From contig NZ_RDQR01000027.1 in the NCBI RefSeq assembly GCF_003703835.1, positions 1-36,286 of the forward strand: a DNA stretch of 36,286 nucleotides. Reading direction: 5' to 3'. The position numbers and the translations under genes are program-made. Source of the DNA: Auritidibacter ignavus. GTDB lineage: Bacteria; Actinomycetota; Actinomycetes; Actinomycetales; Micrococcaceae. The first letter of the stretch is position 1; the number at the start of each line of letters is the position of its first letter. Positions 1 to 8,927 of the stretch are shown here, piece after piece. The notes under the pieces were generated by a model. It was not told the origin of the DNA, ran no database searches, and was given only the letters and a program-made list of their open reading frames with translations.

Positions 1-104
1 CCAGTGGAAGCACAAAACTGATCTAAAATCGCTGACTTCTCCGCCTTGGACCCCGTGCGATAATCCCTACGTAATTGCTTGGTGACTTCAATCCGAGCAC
101 TCAT
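1..104 (-). CDS. DDE transposase, N-terminal fragment running off the window
   Basis: The minus strand opens with ATG at 104 and reads 34 codons to the window edge without a stop. The start MSARIEVTKQLRRDYRT, followed by a KAEKSAILDQFCAST stretch, resembles the N-terminus of integrase-core (rve) transposases common in actinobacterial insertion sequences, where a basic helix and an ILDxxCxxTGW-like segment precede the DNA-binding domain. An AAGGA Shine-Dalgarno-like stretch lies just upstream (about 115-119). Most of the protein, including the DDE catalytic triad, lies outside the window, so intactness cannot be judged. The element is transcribed away from ftsK. Family assignment is from recognition of the N-terminus only. 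Confidence 0.55.
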   Translation of the reverse strand, partial: MSARIEVTKQLRRDYRTGSKAEKSAILDQFCAST

Positions 105-147
105 CGAGACAATGTCCTTATCCATGCATTCACACTATGGCTTCGCG

Positions 148-162
148 CTCACGATACGTGAG
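148..162. repeat. Short perfect palindrome between transposase and ftsK
   Basis: CTCACG-ATA-CGTGAG is a perfect 6-bp inverted repeat with a 3-base centre. It lies about 44 bp upstream of the transposase start and about 84 bp upstream of ftsK. Its place suggests an end structure of the insertion sequence or an operator of the transposase gene, but the element's other end is not in view, so this is only a suggestion. Confidence 0.35.
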
Positions 163-231
163 GCACGACCTGAGCTACGCGCTCAATATCAATAAGGTAC
201 GTCGCATCCTGTCTCAGTCGCTAGAGCGCGG

Positions 232-237
232 TAGAAT
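232..237 (+). promoter_or_regulatory. Possible -10 element of ftsK
   Basis: TAGAAT fits the actinobacterial TANNNT -10 pattern and lies 8 bases before the ftsK ATG at 246. An AAGG at 238-241 could serve as a weak ribosome binding site. No convincing -35 hexamer is seen at the right distance. If this promoter is real, the transcript is leaderless or nearly so. Confidence 0.3.
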
Positions 238-245
238 AAGGCCTT

Positions 246-3200
246 ATGGCGACTGAAACTTCCCCAGCACGGTCGTCGAAGACCTCCAGCTCTTCGTCGA
301 AGAAGAACGCAGGTGCCGATGAGACCGTGCATTTAGCGTACGAAACCACCGACCCGACCAGTCCGTGGGTTGTCCGGGTGCTACGCGGGTTCTGGATGAT
401 GTTTGCCACCCCAATCGGCGCCGGTGTGCGCAAAATCGGGCCCGACCGCCACATCCCGCCCCAAGATCGTCGCGACGGCACCGGCTTCTTCTTAGTACTC
501 GTGGCCACGATCATTGCCTCGGTGGAATGGTGGGGCTTACGCGATGTGCCCGGGTACGGTCACATCGTCCATGGCGTGGCCGCCGGAACCTTCGGATGGA
601 TGGCTTTGTTTCTCCCAGTGGCCCTGGTCATCCTCGCCGTGCGACTCTTCCGGTACCCGGAAGCTGACCGGGCCAACGGACGGATCTCGATCGGACTGGT
701 GATCATGATGATCTGCGGTGCCGGTATCGCACAGTTGGCGTTTTCCAACCCGCCGGTTGCCGGCTCGCTTCAGGAAATGCTCAGTTCCGGAGGAGTACTG
801 GGCTTTATTGTTACCGACCCACTGGTCTCACTGATCACCCCGGTCCCCGTGTGGGTGCTGATGATCGTGCTGTTGGTCTTTGGCCTGCTGGTGTTGACCG
901 CCACCCCAGTCGGGAAGATTCCCGCCCGCATCGTGGGCATGTATCAGTGGCTGACCGGACAGGACCCGTCTGAACACAGCGAGGAACCACAGGACTATCG
1001 TCGCGAATCTGGACACGATCAGTCTTACCTGTACCAACACGACGCTGTCGGGCAGCCCGGCGAGCCGAAGAAGCCACGCCGGGCCTCAGGTGGGCTGTTG
1101 CGCTTCTGGCGACGGTCCCGCAACAACCGGGCTGACGACGGGGAGCTCACCGATAACGACGCGGACCACCTCGATCGTCAGTCCGCCGGTCAGCAGGCCT
1201 ACGCCACTGCGGTGCTCGACGATCACCCGAATCATCCCGATACGACGGAATCTCTCGGATCGGATGGGGCCGGCCGCGAGTCGAAGAAGTCCGCAAAGCG
1301 CACGAAAGACCAAGCCACCGAAGTGATCGACTTCGGTGATCTCTTCGACGAGGCATCCACCGAGCCTGACGAAACCGGCGACACCGAGGCACTGGACGAT
1401 GACCCCTCAGCCGATCAGGCGGTGGACCAGGACGCCACCCAGCCGATCGACACGACGATTCCGGCCGGGGTGAAACGCCCTACCGCCGATGAACAGAAGT
1501 TGCAGCAAGCCCGTCGAGCAGCAGGACTCGTCGCGGATGACAGCGACCAGCCGCCCCAACACTCGGTGCCCTCAACGAAGGTCTCTCAAGCACCGCAACT
1601 GCCACCACTTCCAGCCCGGTCAGAACAACTCCACCTGGACGGCGATGTCACCTACACGTTGCCCTCGCTCGAGTTGCTACCACCCGGACCTCCGGCCAAA
1701 GATCGCACCGAAGCAAACGACCACATCGTGGCAGCACTGAACTCGACCTTCGAACAGTTCAAAGTCGACGCCGAGGTCACCGGCTTCTCTCGTGGCCCGA
1801 CGGTGACCCGCTACGAGATTGAAGTGGCACCGGGGACCAAGGTCGAGAAAGTCACCGGTCTGGAGAAAAATATCGCCTACGCGGTGGCCTCGCCCGAGGT
1901 ACGCATGCTCAGCCCGATCCCGGGCAAATCGGCGATCGGTGTGGAAATTCCTAACCGGGACAAAGAAGTTGTCGCCCTGGGGGATGTGTTGCGCTCTAAT
2001 GCAGCGCGCAAATCCGATCACCCGATGGTCATGGGCGTGGGCAAGGACGTTGAAGGTGGGTTCGTGATGGCCAACCTGGCCAAGATGCCCCATATGCTTG
2101 TTGCCGGTGCCACCGGCGCCGGTAAGTCCTCCTTCGTTAACTCGATGATCACCTCAATCCTGATGCATTCGACCCCGGACGAGGTCCGGATGATCATGGT
2201 CGACCCCAAGCGTGTGGAGCTGACCGCCTACGAGGGCGTACCCCACCTGGTGACACCGATTATTACCTCCCCGAAGAAAGCCGCCGAAGCTCTGCAGTGG
2301 GTCGTGCAAGAAATGGACACCCGCTACGACGACCTAGCCGCCTTCGGGTACAAGCACATCGACGACTTCAATAACGCTGTGCGCGCCGGAAAAGTGACCC
2401 TGCCACCGGATTCGAAGCGCAAGCTCAAGCCCTACCCTTACCTGTTGGTGATCGTTGACGAGCTTGCTGATTTGATGATGGTCGCCCCGCGCGATGTCGA
2501 AGACGCGATTGTGCGCATCACCCAGTTGGCTCGTGCTGCCGGTATTCACCTGGTGCTGGCCACCCAGCGGCCCTCGGTGGACGTGGTCACCGGTCTGATC
2601 AAAGCCAATATCCCCTCCCGGTTGGCGTTTGCGACCTCCTCGGTCACCGACTCCCGAGTGGTGCTCGACCAGCCCGGCGCAGAGAAACTGCTCGGCCAAG
2701 GTGACGCGTTGTTCTTGCCGATGGGCAAGTCCAAACCGATGCGTGTCCAGGGCGCCTGGGTCAACGAATCCGAAATTCACGCCGTGGTGGACCACGTCAA
2801 GTCGCAAATGACCGCCCAATACCGAGACGATGTCATCCCGGACAAGCCGCAGAAACAGATCGACGAGGATATTGGAGACGATCTGGAAGACCTGCTGCAA
2901 GCCGTCGAGCTGGTCGTCACCTCCCAGTTCGGATCCACCTCCATGTTGCAACGTAAGCTCCGGGTGGGCTTCGCTCGGGCCGGGCGGCTGATGGACTTGA
3001 TGGAGTCCCGCGGGGTGGTCGGGCCCTCGGAAGGATCCAAGGCCCGTGATGTGCTGGTCAAACCCGATGATCTGGCCGATGTGATCGCCACCATCAAGGG
3101 CGAGACCCCGCCTTCGGCCCAGACTGAGACCACGGAACACGCCGAGACGGACTCAGCCCTCGATACTGACTCGAGGACAACCAGCACCGCCTATGATTCG

Positions 3201-3287
3201 CCCGTGCATACCGACTATGCGGACTACGACGATCTGGGTGAGGCTGACACAACGAATGAGGACGCATGGCAACTGACGGGGCGTTAA
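246..3287 (+). CDS. ftsK: DNA translocase FtsK
   Basis: 1013-residue FtsK/SpoIIIE-type double-stranded DNA pump that clears and aligns chromosome termini at the division septum. The N-terminus (about residues 75-225) carries about four hydrophobic segments for membrane anchoring. A long acidic and polar linker (about 230-500) follows. The motor domain has Walker A GATGAGKS at 621-628 and Walker B LLVIVDE at 733-739. The C-terminal gamma winged helix (about 879-938) includes [19 protein letters not shown], the DNA-orienting module that reads KOPS sites. A further acidic tail of about 70 residues ends the protein. The start at 246 is the first codon after a -10-like TAGAAT. The 3' end overlaps pgsA by 22 bases, so the two are probably co-transcribed. 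Length and architecture are normal for actinobacteria. Confidence 0.97.
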   Translation: MATETSPARSSKTSSSSSKKNAGADETVHLAYETTDPTSPWVVRVLRGFWMMFATPIGAGVRKIGPDRHIPPQDRRDGTGFFLVLVATIIASVEWWGLRDVPGYGHIVHGVAAGTFGWMALFLPVALVILAVRLFRYPEADRANGRISIGLVIMMICGAGIAQLAFSNPPVAGSLQEMLSSGGVLGFIVTDPLVSLITPVPVWVLMIVLLVFGLLVLTATPVGKIPARIVGMYQWLTGQDPSEHSEEPQDYRRESGHDQSYLYQHDAVGQPGEPKKPRRASGGLLRFWRRSRNNRADDGELTDNDADHLDRQSAGQQAYATAVLDDHPNHPDTTESLGSDGAGRESKKSAKRTKDQATEVIDFGDLFDEASTEPDETGDTEALDDDPSADQAVDQDATQPIDTTIPAGVKRPTADEQKLQQARRAAGLVADDSDQPPQHSVPSTKVSQAPQLPPLPARSEQLHLDGDVTYTLPSLELLPPGPPAKDRTEANDHIVAALNSTFEQFKVDAEVTGFSRGPTVTRYEIEVAPGTKVEKVTGLEKNIAYAVASPEVRMLSPIPGKSAIGVEIPNRDKEVVALGDVLRSNAARKSDHPMVMGVGKDVEGGFVMANLAKMPHMLVAGATGAGKSSFVNSMITSILMHSTPDEVRMIMVDPKRVELTAYEGVPHLVTPIITSPKKAAEALQWVVQEMDTRYDDLAAFGYKHIDDFNNAVRAGKVTLPPDSKRKLKPYPYLLVIVDELADLMMVAPRDVEDAIVRITQLARAAGIHLVLATQRPSVDVVTGLIKANIPSRLAFATSSVTDSRVVLDQPGAEKLLGQGDALFLPMGKSKPMRVQGAWVNESEIHAVVDHVKSQMTAQYRDDVIPDKPQKQIDEDIGDDLEDLLQAVELVVTSQFGSTSMLQRKLRVGFARAGRLMDLMESRGVVGPSEGSKARDVLVKPDDLADVIATIKGETPPSAQTETTEHAETDSALDTDSRTTSTAYDSPVHTDYADYDDLGEADTTNEDAWQLTGR

Positions 3288-3883
3288 ACACCAAGCAGGT
3301 CTGGAACCTGCCGAATATCCTCACCATGGTTCGCATCGTGCTGGTGCCACTGTTGATGTGGTTCCTGATCGCCGGCGGAGCGTATGGTGTCGAATCGGGA
3401 GTGTACCGCTGGTTGGCCTTGGTGGTCTTTGCCGTGGCGATGTACACCGATAAACTCGACGGCGATATCGCTCGAGCCCGCGGGATCGTCACCGACTTCG
3501 GCAAGATCGCCGACCCGATCGCAGACAAGCTTCTGACCGGAGTGGCTTTTATCGTCTTGTCCGCGCTCGGGGAGCTGTGGTGGTGGGTTACCATCGTTAT
3601 CCTGGTGCGGGAGTGGGGCATCACGCTGATGCGTCTGGCCCTAGTCCGAGTCCAAGTCATGCCCGCCTCACGCGGTGGCAAAATCAAGACCGTGTTCCAA
3701 ACCGCGGGCCTCATCGTCCTGTTGGCCCCGCTGGTTGATCTGGTCGGACTGTGGTGGCTCTACCTTGGCTGGGGTCTCGTCCTGATCGCCATGGCCATCA
3801 CCGTGATCACCGGCATCGACTACGTGATCAAAGCCATTCAGCTACGTGGTACGACCCCCGAAAAAGATCAGGCGAGCTCCTAA
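3266..3883 (+). CDS. pgsA: CDP-diacylglycerol--glycerol-3-phosphate 3-phosphatidyltransferase
   Basis: 205-residue integral membrane enzyme of the CDP-alcohol phosphatidyltransferase family. It condenses CDP-diacylglycerol with glycerol-3-phosphate to give phosphatidylglycerol phosphate, the first committed step to phosphatidylglycerol and cardiolipin. The complete family signature D-xx-DG-xx-AR-x8-G-xxx-D-xxx-D is present: D62, D65, G66, A69-R70, D83 and D87. Several hydrophobic helices surround it. The ATG lies inside the end of ftsK (22-base overlap). The stop TAA shares its last A with the ATG of cinA (TAATG), which indicates translational coupling through ftsK-pgsA-cinA. Other CDP-alcohol transferases share the signature. 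The position after ftsK and before cinA supports PgsA. Confidence 0.92.
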   Translation: MATDGALNTKQVWNLPNILTMVRIVLVPLLMWFLIAGGAYGVESGVYRWLALVVFAVAMYTDKLDGDIARARGIVTDFGKIADPIADKLLTGVAFIVLSALGELWWWVTIVILVREWGITLMRLALVRVQVMPASRGGKIKTVFQTAGLIVLLAPLVDLVGLWWLYLGWGLVLIAMAITVITGIDYVIKAIQLRGTTPEKDQASS

Positions 3884-4356
3884 TGCACCAAACACCCCTG
3901 CACGCGCTGGTTCACACCCTGACTGACCGTGGCCTAACGGTGGCTACTGCAGAGTCTCTGACTGCCGGTTTGCTTGCTGCCCGTATCGCTGACATTCCCG
4001 GCGCCTCAGCGATACTCAACGGGGGAGTGGTCTGCTACCAGAATAAGATTAAACAGCGCGTGCTCGGGGTTGACGCCCACCTACTCAGTACCCGGGGAGC
4101 CGTGGACCCGGTTACCGCAGAACAGATGGCTCGGGGCGCCCAGAGAGTCTGCGACAGCGACATTGGTATATCCACGACCGGAGTAGCTGGCCCGGAGCCG
4201 CACCAGGGCAAAGACGTCGGCACCGTATACATCGGCCTGTGCATTGCCGATCACGTTTCCCAACACGTTGAACTGCATCTGCAAGGAGATCGAGCACAGA
4301 TCCGGCACCAAACCGTCGAGGCCGCCATCAAAGAGCTCTGCGCAGTCGTTGACTAA
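3883..4356 (+). CDS. cinA: CinA C-terminal-domain protein (nicotinamide-nucleotide amidase type)
   Basis: 157-residue protein that corresponds to the stand-alone C-terminal CinA domain (PncC). This domain deamidates nicotinamide mononucleotide to nicotinic acid mononucleotide in NAD salvage. Seen in the sequence: TVATAESLTAGLLAARIADIP near the N-terminus, GGVVCYQNKIKQRVLGV in the middle, and TGVAGP followed by KDVGTVYIGL. These are the conserved blocks of the family. The molybdopterin-binding N-terminal half found in full-length CinA is absent, as is usual in actinobacteria. The start at 3883 overlaps the pgsA stop by one base. A longer open frame upstream is the shadow of pgsA. A hairpin follows the gene. 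Confidence 0.9.
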   Translation: MHQTPLHALVHTLTDRGLTVATAESLTAGLLAARIADIPGASAILNGGVVCYQNKIKQRVLGVDAHLLSTRGAVDPVTAEQMARGAQRVCDSDIGISTTGVAGPEPHQGKDVGTVYIGLCIADHVSQHVELHLQGDRAQIRHQTVEAAIKELCAVVD

Positions 4357-4373
4357 GCGGTGAGCGGGCGAAC

Positions 4374-4396
4374 AGTTGAGTGATCTAGACTCAACT
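4374..4396 (+). terminator. Hairpin after cinA
   Basis: AGTTGAGT (4374-4381) and ACTCAACT (4389-4396) form a perfect 8-bp stem with a 7-base loop, 17 bases after the cinA stop. A pyrimidine-rich run with TTTACTTC follows. It is probably the end of the ftsK-pgsA-cinA transcript, though the stem is short and A+T-rich. Confidence 0.5.
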
Positions 4397-4477
4397 CTTC
4401 CCAGCTTTACTTCAGGTTGCTCCCGTAGACTACATCACGGCGCCAGAGGATGCGGGAGAAATCGTTCCGAGCGATCG

Positions 4478-4503
4478 GGAACAAAATCCACGCATCATGA
4501 GTT
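4478..4503 (+). promoter_or_regulatory. Candidate sigma-R/SigH-type promoter of clgR
   Basis: GGAAC at 4478-4482 and GTT at 4501-4503 are separated by 18 bases. This matches the GGAAT-N18-GTT consensus of sigma-R/SigH/SigE-type ECF sigma factors. The site lies about 84 bp upstream of the clgR ATG. clgR homologues in Corynebacterium and Mycobacterium are known to be driven by SigH or SigE, so the position is biologically sensible. The match is by eye and has not been scored against background. Confidence 0.5.
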
Positions 4504-4586
4504 GTTCATAATAGAACACAGGTCGCTAGTCCTTGTTGTCCTCAGAACTAGCAGAATTCCTAAGCGGCAGAGGAGAAACGCCACAG

Positions 4587-5030
4587 ATGATGAAAGAACC
4601 AGTCGTAGTCAACGGAATTACCCGTTGGGTTAACGCAGGCGATCCAGGCCGAGAAGAACAAGACGCTACCGAGTACGCAGTACCGGTTCTTCGTGAGGAA
4701 ATCGGAGAGGTGCTCCGCGATATTCGTCAGCGGCAAGGACGCACTCTCCGCGAAGTCTCCCACGATGCACGAGTCTCACTTGGCTATTTGTCCGAAGTGG
4801 AACGCGGACAAAAGGAGGCCTCCAGTGAATTGCTCGCCGCAATCTGTGAAGCCCTCGACGTCCCGTTCTCCGGTATGTTGCGGGAAGTTGCCGATCGTAT
4901 CGCCGTGGCCGAAGTGGGACACGTACCCGATACCGTTCCAGAAGAAATGACCCACCGCTTCCAGCGGGGAGTCGCGCAGCCGAACCAGTCGGCTACGGGA
5001 CCTCGCGGTTACATGGCTGGAACCCACTAA
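4587..5030 (+). CDS. clgR: XRE-family transcriptional activator of the ClgR type
   Basis: 147-residue helix-turn-helix regulator. The XRE-type domain spans about residues 36-95 and includes [25 protein letters not shown], which is close to diagnostic for ClgR, the activator of clp protease and stress genes in actinobacteria. The C-terminal 50 residues are polar. The start at 4587 follows AGGAG at 4571-4575. A second ATG directly after it (4590) is equally possible. Upstream in-frame codons to 4533 lack a ribosome binding site. It is separated from cinA by 230 bp, which contain a hairpin and a sigma-R-like promoter, so it is likely its own transcription unit. In other actinobacteria ClgR itself is turned over by ClpP. 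Nothing here tests that. Confidence 0.88.
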   Translation: MMKEPVVVNGITRWVNAGDPGREEQDATEYAVPVLREEIGEVLRDIRQRQGRTLREVSHDARVSLGYLSEVERGQKEASSELLAAICEALDVPFSGMLREVADRIAVAEVGHVPDTVPEEMTHRFQRGVAQPNQSATGPRGYMAGTH

Positions 5031-5072
5031 TACACACTCCAGGGTTGCCTGGATACACCGTAAATTAAAGGA

Positions 5073-5107
5073 GCAGCCGCCGATTCTCTCCACGAGTCGG
5101 TGGCTGC
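5073..5107 (+). terminator. Hairpin between clgR and the DUF3046 gene
   Basis: GCAGCCGCCGA (5073-5083) pairs with TCGGTGGCTGC (5097-5107), an 11-bp G+C-rich stem with one G-T pair and a 13-base loop. It starts 43 bases after the clgR stop. There is no strong T-run after it, so it may be a leaky terminator or attenuator rather than a full stop. Confidence 0.5.
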
Positions 5108-5133
5108 GATGTTGTCAAGGAGAGTCACAGCTG

Positions 5134-5367
5134 GTGAGAGTCTCAGAGTTCTGGCGTTTAGCCACCGAAGAATTCGGTGACACCACCGCACGCGTCATCG
5201 TAGATTCCCTCATACTCCCTAGTCTTCATGTCACTGCCCAGCAGGCCCTGGATCGAGGTGTGGAGCCAAAACGCGTTTGGCACGACCTCTGCGACTTACA
5301 TCAGATCCCTGAATCTCGTCGACTGGGCCGAGACATCCCGACGAAAGACAATCCCGACGTCATCTAG
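5134..5367 (+). CDS. DUF3046 family protein
   Basis: 77-residue protein of the small actinobacterial family DUF3046, which typically lies between clgR and recA. The core reads VSEFWRLATEEFGD, then a VDSLILPSLHVTAQQALDRG segment and a VWHDLCDLHQIPESRRLG segment, which are the conserved family blocks. Translation starts at GTG 5134, supported by AAGGAG at about 5118-5123. The protein has no signal peptide or membrane segment. Its function is unknown. The conserved neighbourhood with recA and recX is the only hint, and it does not establish a role in DNA repair. Confidence 0.85.
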   Translation: MRVSEFWRLATEEFGDTTARVIVDSLILPSLHVTAQQALDRGVEPKRVWHDLCDLHQIPESRRLGRDIPTKDNPDVI

Positions 5368-5454
5368 TGACGAGTCACTGGCACCGCGAGTGGTTCAGAC
5401 GTTCTATAAAATCGCGGACAAACAGCCCACTTTGTACAACACGCCTGCCAATGT

Positions 5455-5470
5455 TCGAAATAGTGTTCTA
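5455..5470. promoter_or_regulatory. LexA (SOS) box upstream of recA
   Basis: TCGAAATAGTGTTCTA matches the actinobacterial SOS box TCGAAC-N4-GTTCGA at most positions (the left half has C to A, the right half G to T). It lies about 175 bp before the recA ATG. A TACAGT -10-like element (5478-5483) follows 7 bases later, so bound LexA would cover the expected -35 region. Since lexA is also in this window, this is a likely in-locus regulatory link. Confidence 0.65.
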
Positions 5471-5645
5471 ATTCCCGTACAGTGGAGCTAGAACAAGGGA
5501 GTATTCGTCGGTGCGATAGTTTTCCACACGCTGTCCTTGAGGCTTATCGCGTCCGTGACGGATCCCTAGACTTTTGGGTGCATCGGGACCGTGCTAAGCG
5601 GTTCAACGTTGCGGTCTACCTTCCCTCGTGACAAGGAGTACAACC

Positions 5646-6719
5646 ATGGCAGCAACCTCCAGCAAAGGCAATAAAGGAACAGATCGAGACAAGGCGCTCG
5701 AAGCGGCCCTGGCACAGATCGACAAAAATTACGGAAAGGGCTCCATTATGCGCCTGGGCGACGAAGCCCGGGCTCCTATTGAAGTCGTAAAAACCGGTTC
5801 TGTCGCTCTCGACGTTGCTCTTGGTATTGGTGGTTTCCCGCGGGGTCGTGTTGTCGAGGTCTACGGTCCAGAGTCTTCCGGTAAAACCACTGTGGCATTA
5901 CACGCTGTGGCCAATGCGCAACGTAACGGTGGCGTGGCTGCATTCATCGACGCGGAGCACGCACTCGATCCTGAGTACGCTGCCAAACTCGGCGTTGACA
6001 CTGATTCGTTGCTGGTGTCTCAGCCCGACACCGGTGAACAAGCGCTGGAAATCATGGACATGCTCGTCGGATCCGGCGCACTCGATATCGTCGTTGTCGA
6101 CTCGGTGGCGGCATTGGTGCCTCGAGCAGAAATCGAAGGCGAAATGGGAGACTCTCATGTGGGCCTGCAGGCTCGCTTGATGTCGCAGGCCCTGCGCAAG
6201 ATCACCGGTCGCCTCGCTCAGTCAAAAACCACAGCAATCTTCATCAACCAGCTACGCGAAAAAGTTGGGGTGTTCTTTGGCAGTCCGGAAACCACCACCG
6301 GCGGTAAGGCACTGAAATTCTACGCTTCCGTGCGCGTGGATGTACGTCGCATCGAGACGTTGAAAGAAGCTGGTAATCCGGTCGGCAACCGTACTCGGGC
6401 GAGAATCGTGAAGAATAAGATGGCTCCGCCGTTTAAACAAGCGGAATTCGACATTCTCTACGGCCAAGGTATCTCCCGCGAAGGAGACATTCTGGACCTG
6501 GGCGTCCAAGAAAACATCATTCGCAAATCCGGAGCATGGTTTACCTACGAGGGTGACCAGCTGGGCCAAGGCAAGGAAAATGCGCGCCGATTCCTCAAGG
6601 ACAACCCAGATTTGGCCAATGAACTCGAAGAACGGATCAAGAAGGCCATGGGCATCATTGCCGAGGACGAGGAGATTGAAGACTCCGGTCTGAGTGTGGT
6701 CGAAGATACTGGAGCCTGA
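5646..6719 (+). CDS. recA: Recombinase RecA
   Basis: 357-residue RecA. It polymerises on single-stranded DNA, drives strand exchange and triggers LexA self-cleavage. Walker A is GPESSGKT at 74-81. Also visible are the conserved [21 protein letters not shown] stretch, the L1/L2-bearing region with [21 protein letters not shown], and a C-terminal acidic tail. The start at 5646 has AAGGAG at 5633-5638. A longer in-frame reading from 5628 would bury this site. There is no intein. A LexA-like box sits upstream. The stop overlaps the recX start by one base (TGATG), so both are translated from one message. Confidence 0.98.
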   Translation: MAATSSKGNKGTDRDKALEAALAQIDKNYGKGSIMRLGDEARAPIEVVKTGSVALDVALGIGGFPRGRVVEVYGPESSGKTTVALHAVANAQRNGGVAAFIDAEHALDPEYAAKLGVDTDSLLVSQPDTGEQALEIMDMLVGSGALDIVVVDSVAALVPRAEIEGEMGDSHVGLQARLMSQALRKITGRLAQSKTTAIFINQLREKVGVFFGSPETTTGGKALKFYASVRVDVRRIETLKEAGNPVGNRTRARIVKNKMAPPFKQAEFDILYGQGISREGDILDLGVQENIIRKSGAWFTYEGDQLGQGKENARRFLKDNPDLANELEERIKKAMGIIAEDEEIEDSGLSVVEDTGA

Positions 6720-7375
6720 TGAGTCAACCTCACGACCGTCCCGAGGTCCTCGCGCGCTTAAGGGAGCAGATCGAACAACTCGAGTCGAGCGATGAACCTC
6801 GGCGCGGGATGCACGACGATCCGTCACAATACTCGGCTACCGACGGTGTAGCTCCCTGGGTGCCCGTTGGCGAGGACCAGGCACAACGAGCCCGTCAGAT
6901 CCTCTTGCGCACCCTGTCGGCGACTCCGAAAACCAGGAAACAACTGGCAGATAAGCTCGCGTCCCAGGAGATCCCCGCTGACGTTGCCGAAAAGGTTTTG
7001 GACCGGTTTGAAGAAGTTCAACTCATCGACGATGCTGCCTTCGCCCGGTCCTGGGTCGAATCACGGCAACGTTCAAAGGGATTGGCCAAAACAGCCCTGG
7101 CACGTGAGCTACACGACAAAGGCATTGTCGGGGAAACAGCTGAACAGGCACTCGAACTCATCGACGATGACCAGCAATACCAACGTGGCGTTGAGCTCGT
7201 AGAGCGTAAACTGGCGCGCAAGTCTGTCCCCGGGACAACAATTGCTGAGGACCGTCGCGAACGCGATAAACTAGTTCGACGCATGGTGGGGATGCTCGGT
7301 CGCAAAGGCTATGCACCCTCCATGGCCTTTAGCATTGTTAAACGGGTGCTAGAGGAGAAAGAAACTGACTCCTAG
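6719..7375 (+). CDS. recX: Regulatory protein RecX
   Basis: 218-residue modulator that binds RecA filaments and inhibits recombinase and coprotease activity. The RecX triple-helical repeats span about residues 60-215. They include ARQILLRTLSATPKTRKQLADKL, LIDDAAFARSWVESRQRSKGLAK and RRMVGMLGRKGYAPSMAFSIV, which match family blocks. The first 60 residues form a polar extension with an acidic centre, common in actinobacterial RecX. The ATG overlaps the recA stop by one base, so expression is coupled to recA and presumably SOS-induced with it. Confidence 0.93.
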   Translation: MSQPHDRPEVLARLREQIEQLESSDEPRRGMHDDPSQYSATDGVAPWVPVGEDQAQRARQILLRTLSATPKTRKQLADKLASQEIPADVAEKVLDRFEEVQLIDDAAFARSWVESRQRSKGLAKTALARELHDKGIVGETAEQALELIDDDQQYQRGVELVERKLARKSVPGTTIAEDRRERDKLVRRMVGMLGRKGYAPSMAFSIVKRVLEEKETDS

Positions 7376-7395
7376 CCTCATGAGCGAGTATTACT

Positions 7396-8913
7396 GTGAC
7401 TCTGACTTCCCAGCTCATCGCCGATCAGGCTGATTCGACCACGCGCTCGTACGAAGTGCGGACTTTCGGATGCCAAATGAACGTTCACGATTCTGAACGT
7501 ATCTCCGGGCTTCTGGAAGACCACGGCTACGTTCCCGCCAGCAGGGACGAACAAGCTGACCTGGTGGTATTCAACACGTGCGCGGTGCGGGAAAACGCCG
7601 ATAATAAACTCTACGGAAACCTTGGGAACCTCCGCGCCGTCAAAGAAGCGCACCCCGGCATGCAGATTGCCGTCGGTGGTTGTCTTGCCCAAAAGGATCA
7701 GAACACAATTGTGGAGAAAGCTCCCTGGGTCGATGTGGTGTTCGGTACCCATAACATCGGCTCGTTGCCGACACTACTGGAGCGGTCGCGTCATAACCAA
7801 GAAGCCGAGGTCGAGTTACTTGAGTCCTTGGAAGTCTTCCCCTCCACCTTGCCCACCAAACGCGACTCCACCTATTCAGGTTGGGTTTCCATTTCGGTGG
7901 GATGCAACAACACCTGCACCTTCTGCATTGTTCCCCAGCTTCGAGGCAAAGAAAAAGACCGCCGACCCGGTGATATTCTGGCTGAAGTTCAGGCCCTTGT
8001 CGACGCCGGTGCCGTTGAGGTGACCCTGCTGGGCCAGAACGTCAACACCTACGGTGTAGAGTTCCGGGATCGGGGAGCATTCGCAAAACTCTTGCGCGCC
8101 TGCGGAGAAATTGATGGGCTGGAACGAGTGCGCTTTACGAGCCCGCATCCGGCATCGTTCACCGATGATGTCATCGATGCCATGGCTGAAACCCCGAACG
8201 TGATGCCACAGTTGCACATGCCACTGCAATCCGGTTCCGACCGGATCCTGAAATCGATGCGACGGTCCTACCGCACGAAGAAGTTTCTGGGCATTTTGGA
8301 CAAGGTACGCACGCGAATTCCTCACGCGGCGATCACCACTGACATCATTGTTGGCTTCCCCGGCGAGACCGAACAAGATTTCCAGGACACCTTAGATGTT
8401 GTGAGATCCTCACGGTTTTCCTCGGCCTTTACTTTTCAGTACTCCATCCGGCCCGGAACGCCTGCCGGTGAGATGCCAGATCAAATTCCTGCCGATGTGG
8501 TCCAAGAACGGTTCGAACGTCTCGTGGCATTGCAAGATCAAATTTCTGCCGAAGAATCCGCCACATTGCTAGGCACCACACAAGAAGTCTTGGTCACCAA
8601 TGACACCGGTTCCAAAGGCGCCACGACCGGTCGTCTCAGCGGGCGGGCTCCAGATAATCGTCTGATTCACTTCTCGGTTCCGGCTGGGGCAACCCCGCCA
8701 CGTCCCGGTGACTTTGTGACTGTGCCAATCACTGAAACTCACCCCTACTTCCTGATTGCTGACCCCCAGCCTGAGGACTACCAGTTACGGCGGTCTCGTG
8801 CCGGGGATGCATGGGATCTGGCGCAGGCCGATAGCTGTGGCGCTAATGCCGGTGGCTCCTCCACAGGTTCCGGAGTAAACCTGGGGATGCCAACCATTCG
8901 CGTGGGTGGCTAA
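7396..8913 (+). CDS. miaB: tRNA-2-methylthio-N6-dimethylallyladenosine synthase MiaB
   Basis: 505-residue radical-SAM methylthiotransferase that converts i6A37 to ms2i6A37 in tRNAs reading UNN codons. The N-terminal domain has the three auxiliary-cluster cysteines C26 (FGCQMN), C62 (NTCAVRE) and C96 (GGCLAQ). The radical-SAM motif CxxxCxxC is C170, C174, C177 (GCNNTCTFC). A C-terminal TRAM domain follows (about 375-455), then a tail of about 50 residues. The start is GTG 7396 with a poor ribosome binding site. It is the first plausible start after the recX stop. miaA, whose product supplies the substrate modification, follows 14 bases later, so the two A37 steps are encoded together. Confidence 0.96.
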   Translation: MTLTSQLIADQADSTTRSYEVRTFGCQMNVHDSERISGLLEDHGYVPASRDEQADLVVFNTCAVRENADNKLYGNLGNLRAVKEAHPGMQIAVGGCLAQKDQNTIVEKAPWVDVVFGTHNIGSLPTLLERSRHNQEAEVELLESLEVFPSTLPTKRDSTYSGWVSISVGCNNTCTFCIVPQLRGKEKDRRPGDILAEVQALVDAGAVEVTLLGQNVNTYGVEFRDRGAFAKLLRACGEIDGLERVRFTSPHPASFTDDVIDAMAETPNVMPQLHMPLQSGSDRILKSMRRSYRTKKFLGILDKVRTRIPHAAITTDIIVGFPGETEQDFQDTLDVVRSSRFSSAFTFQYSIRPGTPAGEMPDQIPADVVQERFERLVALQDQISAEESATLLGTTQEVLVTNDTGSKGATTGRLSGRAPDNRLIHFSVPAGATPPRPGDFVTVPITETHPYFLIADPQPEDYQLRRSRAGDAWDLAQADSCGANAGGSSTGSGVNLGMPTIRVGG

Positions 8914-8927
8914 AGGTCACTGTAGCT

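Noticed and set aside
2334-3140. 268-codon open frame on the minus strand inside ftsK
   Set aside because: It lies entirely opposite the conserved FtsK motor domain and has no family resemblance; it is a shadow of the coding strand.
4504-4519. TGTTC-ATAATA-GAACA palindrome upstream of clgR as a LexA box
   Set aside because: The half-sites are in the reverse order (GTTC then GAAC) relative to the SOS box GAAC-N4-GTTC, and the spacer is 6 bases. It may be another operator but is not a LexA box.
4376-4633. 85-codon frame overlapping the clgR leader
   Set aside because: It runs through the terminator hairpin, the sigma-R-like promoter and the clgR start in another frame, with no domain.
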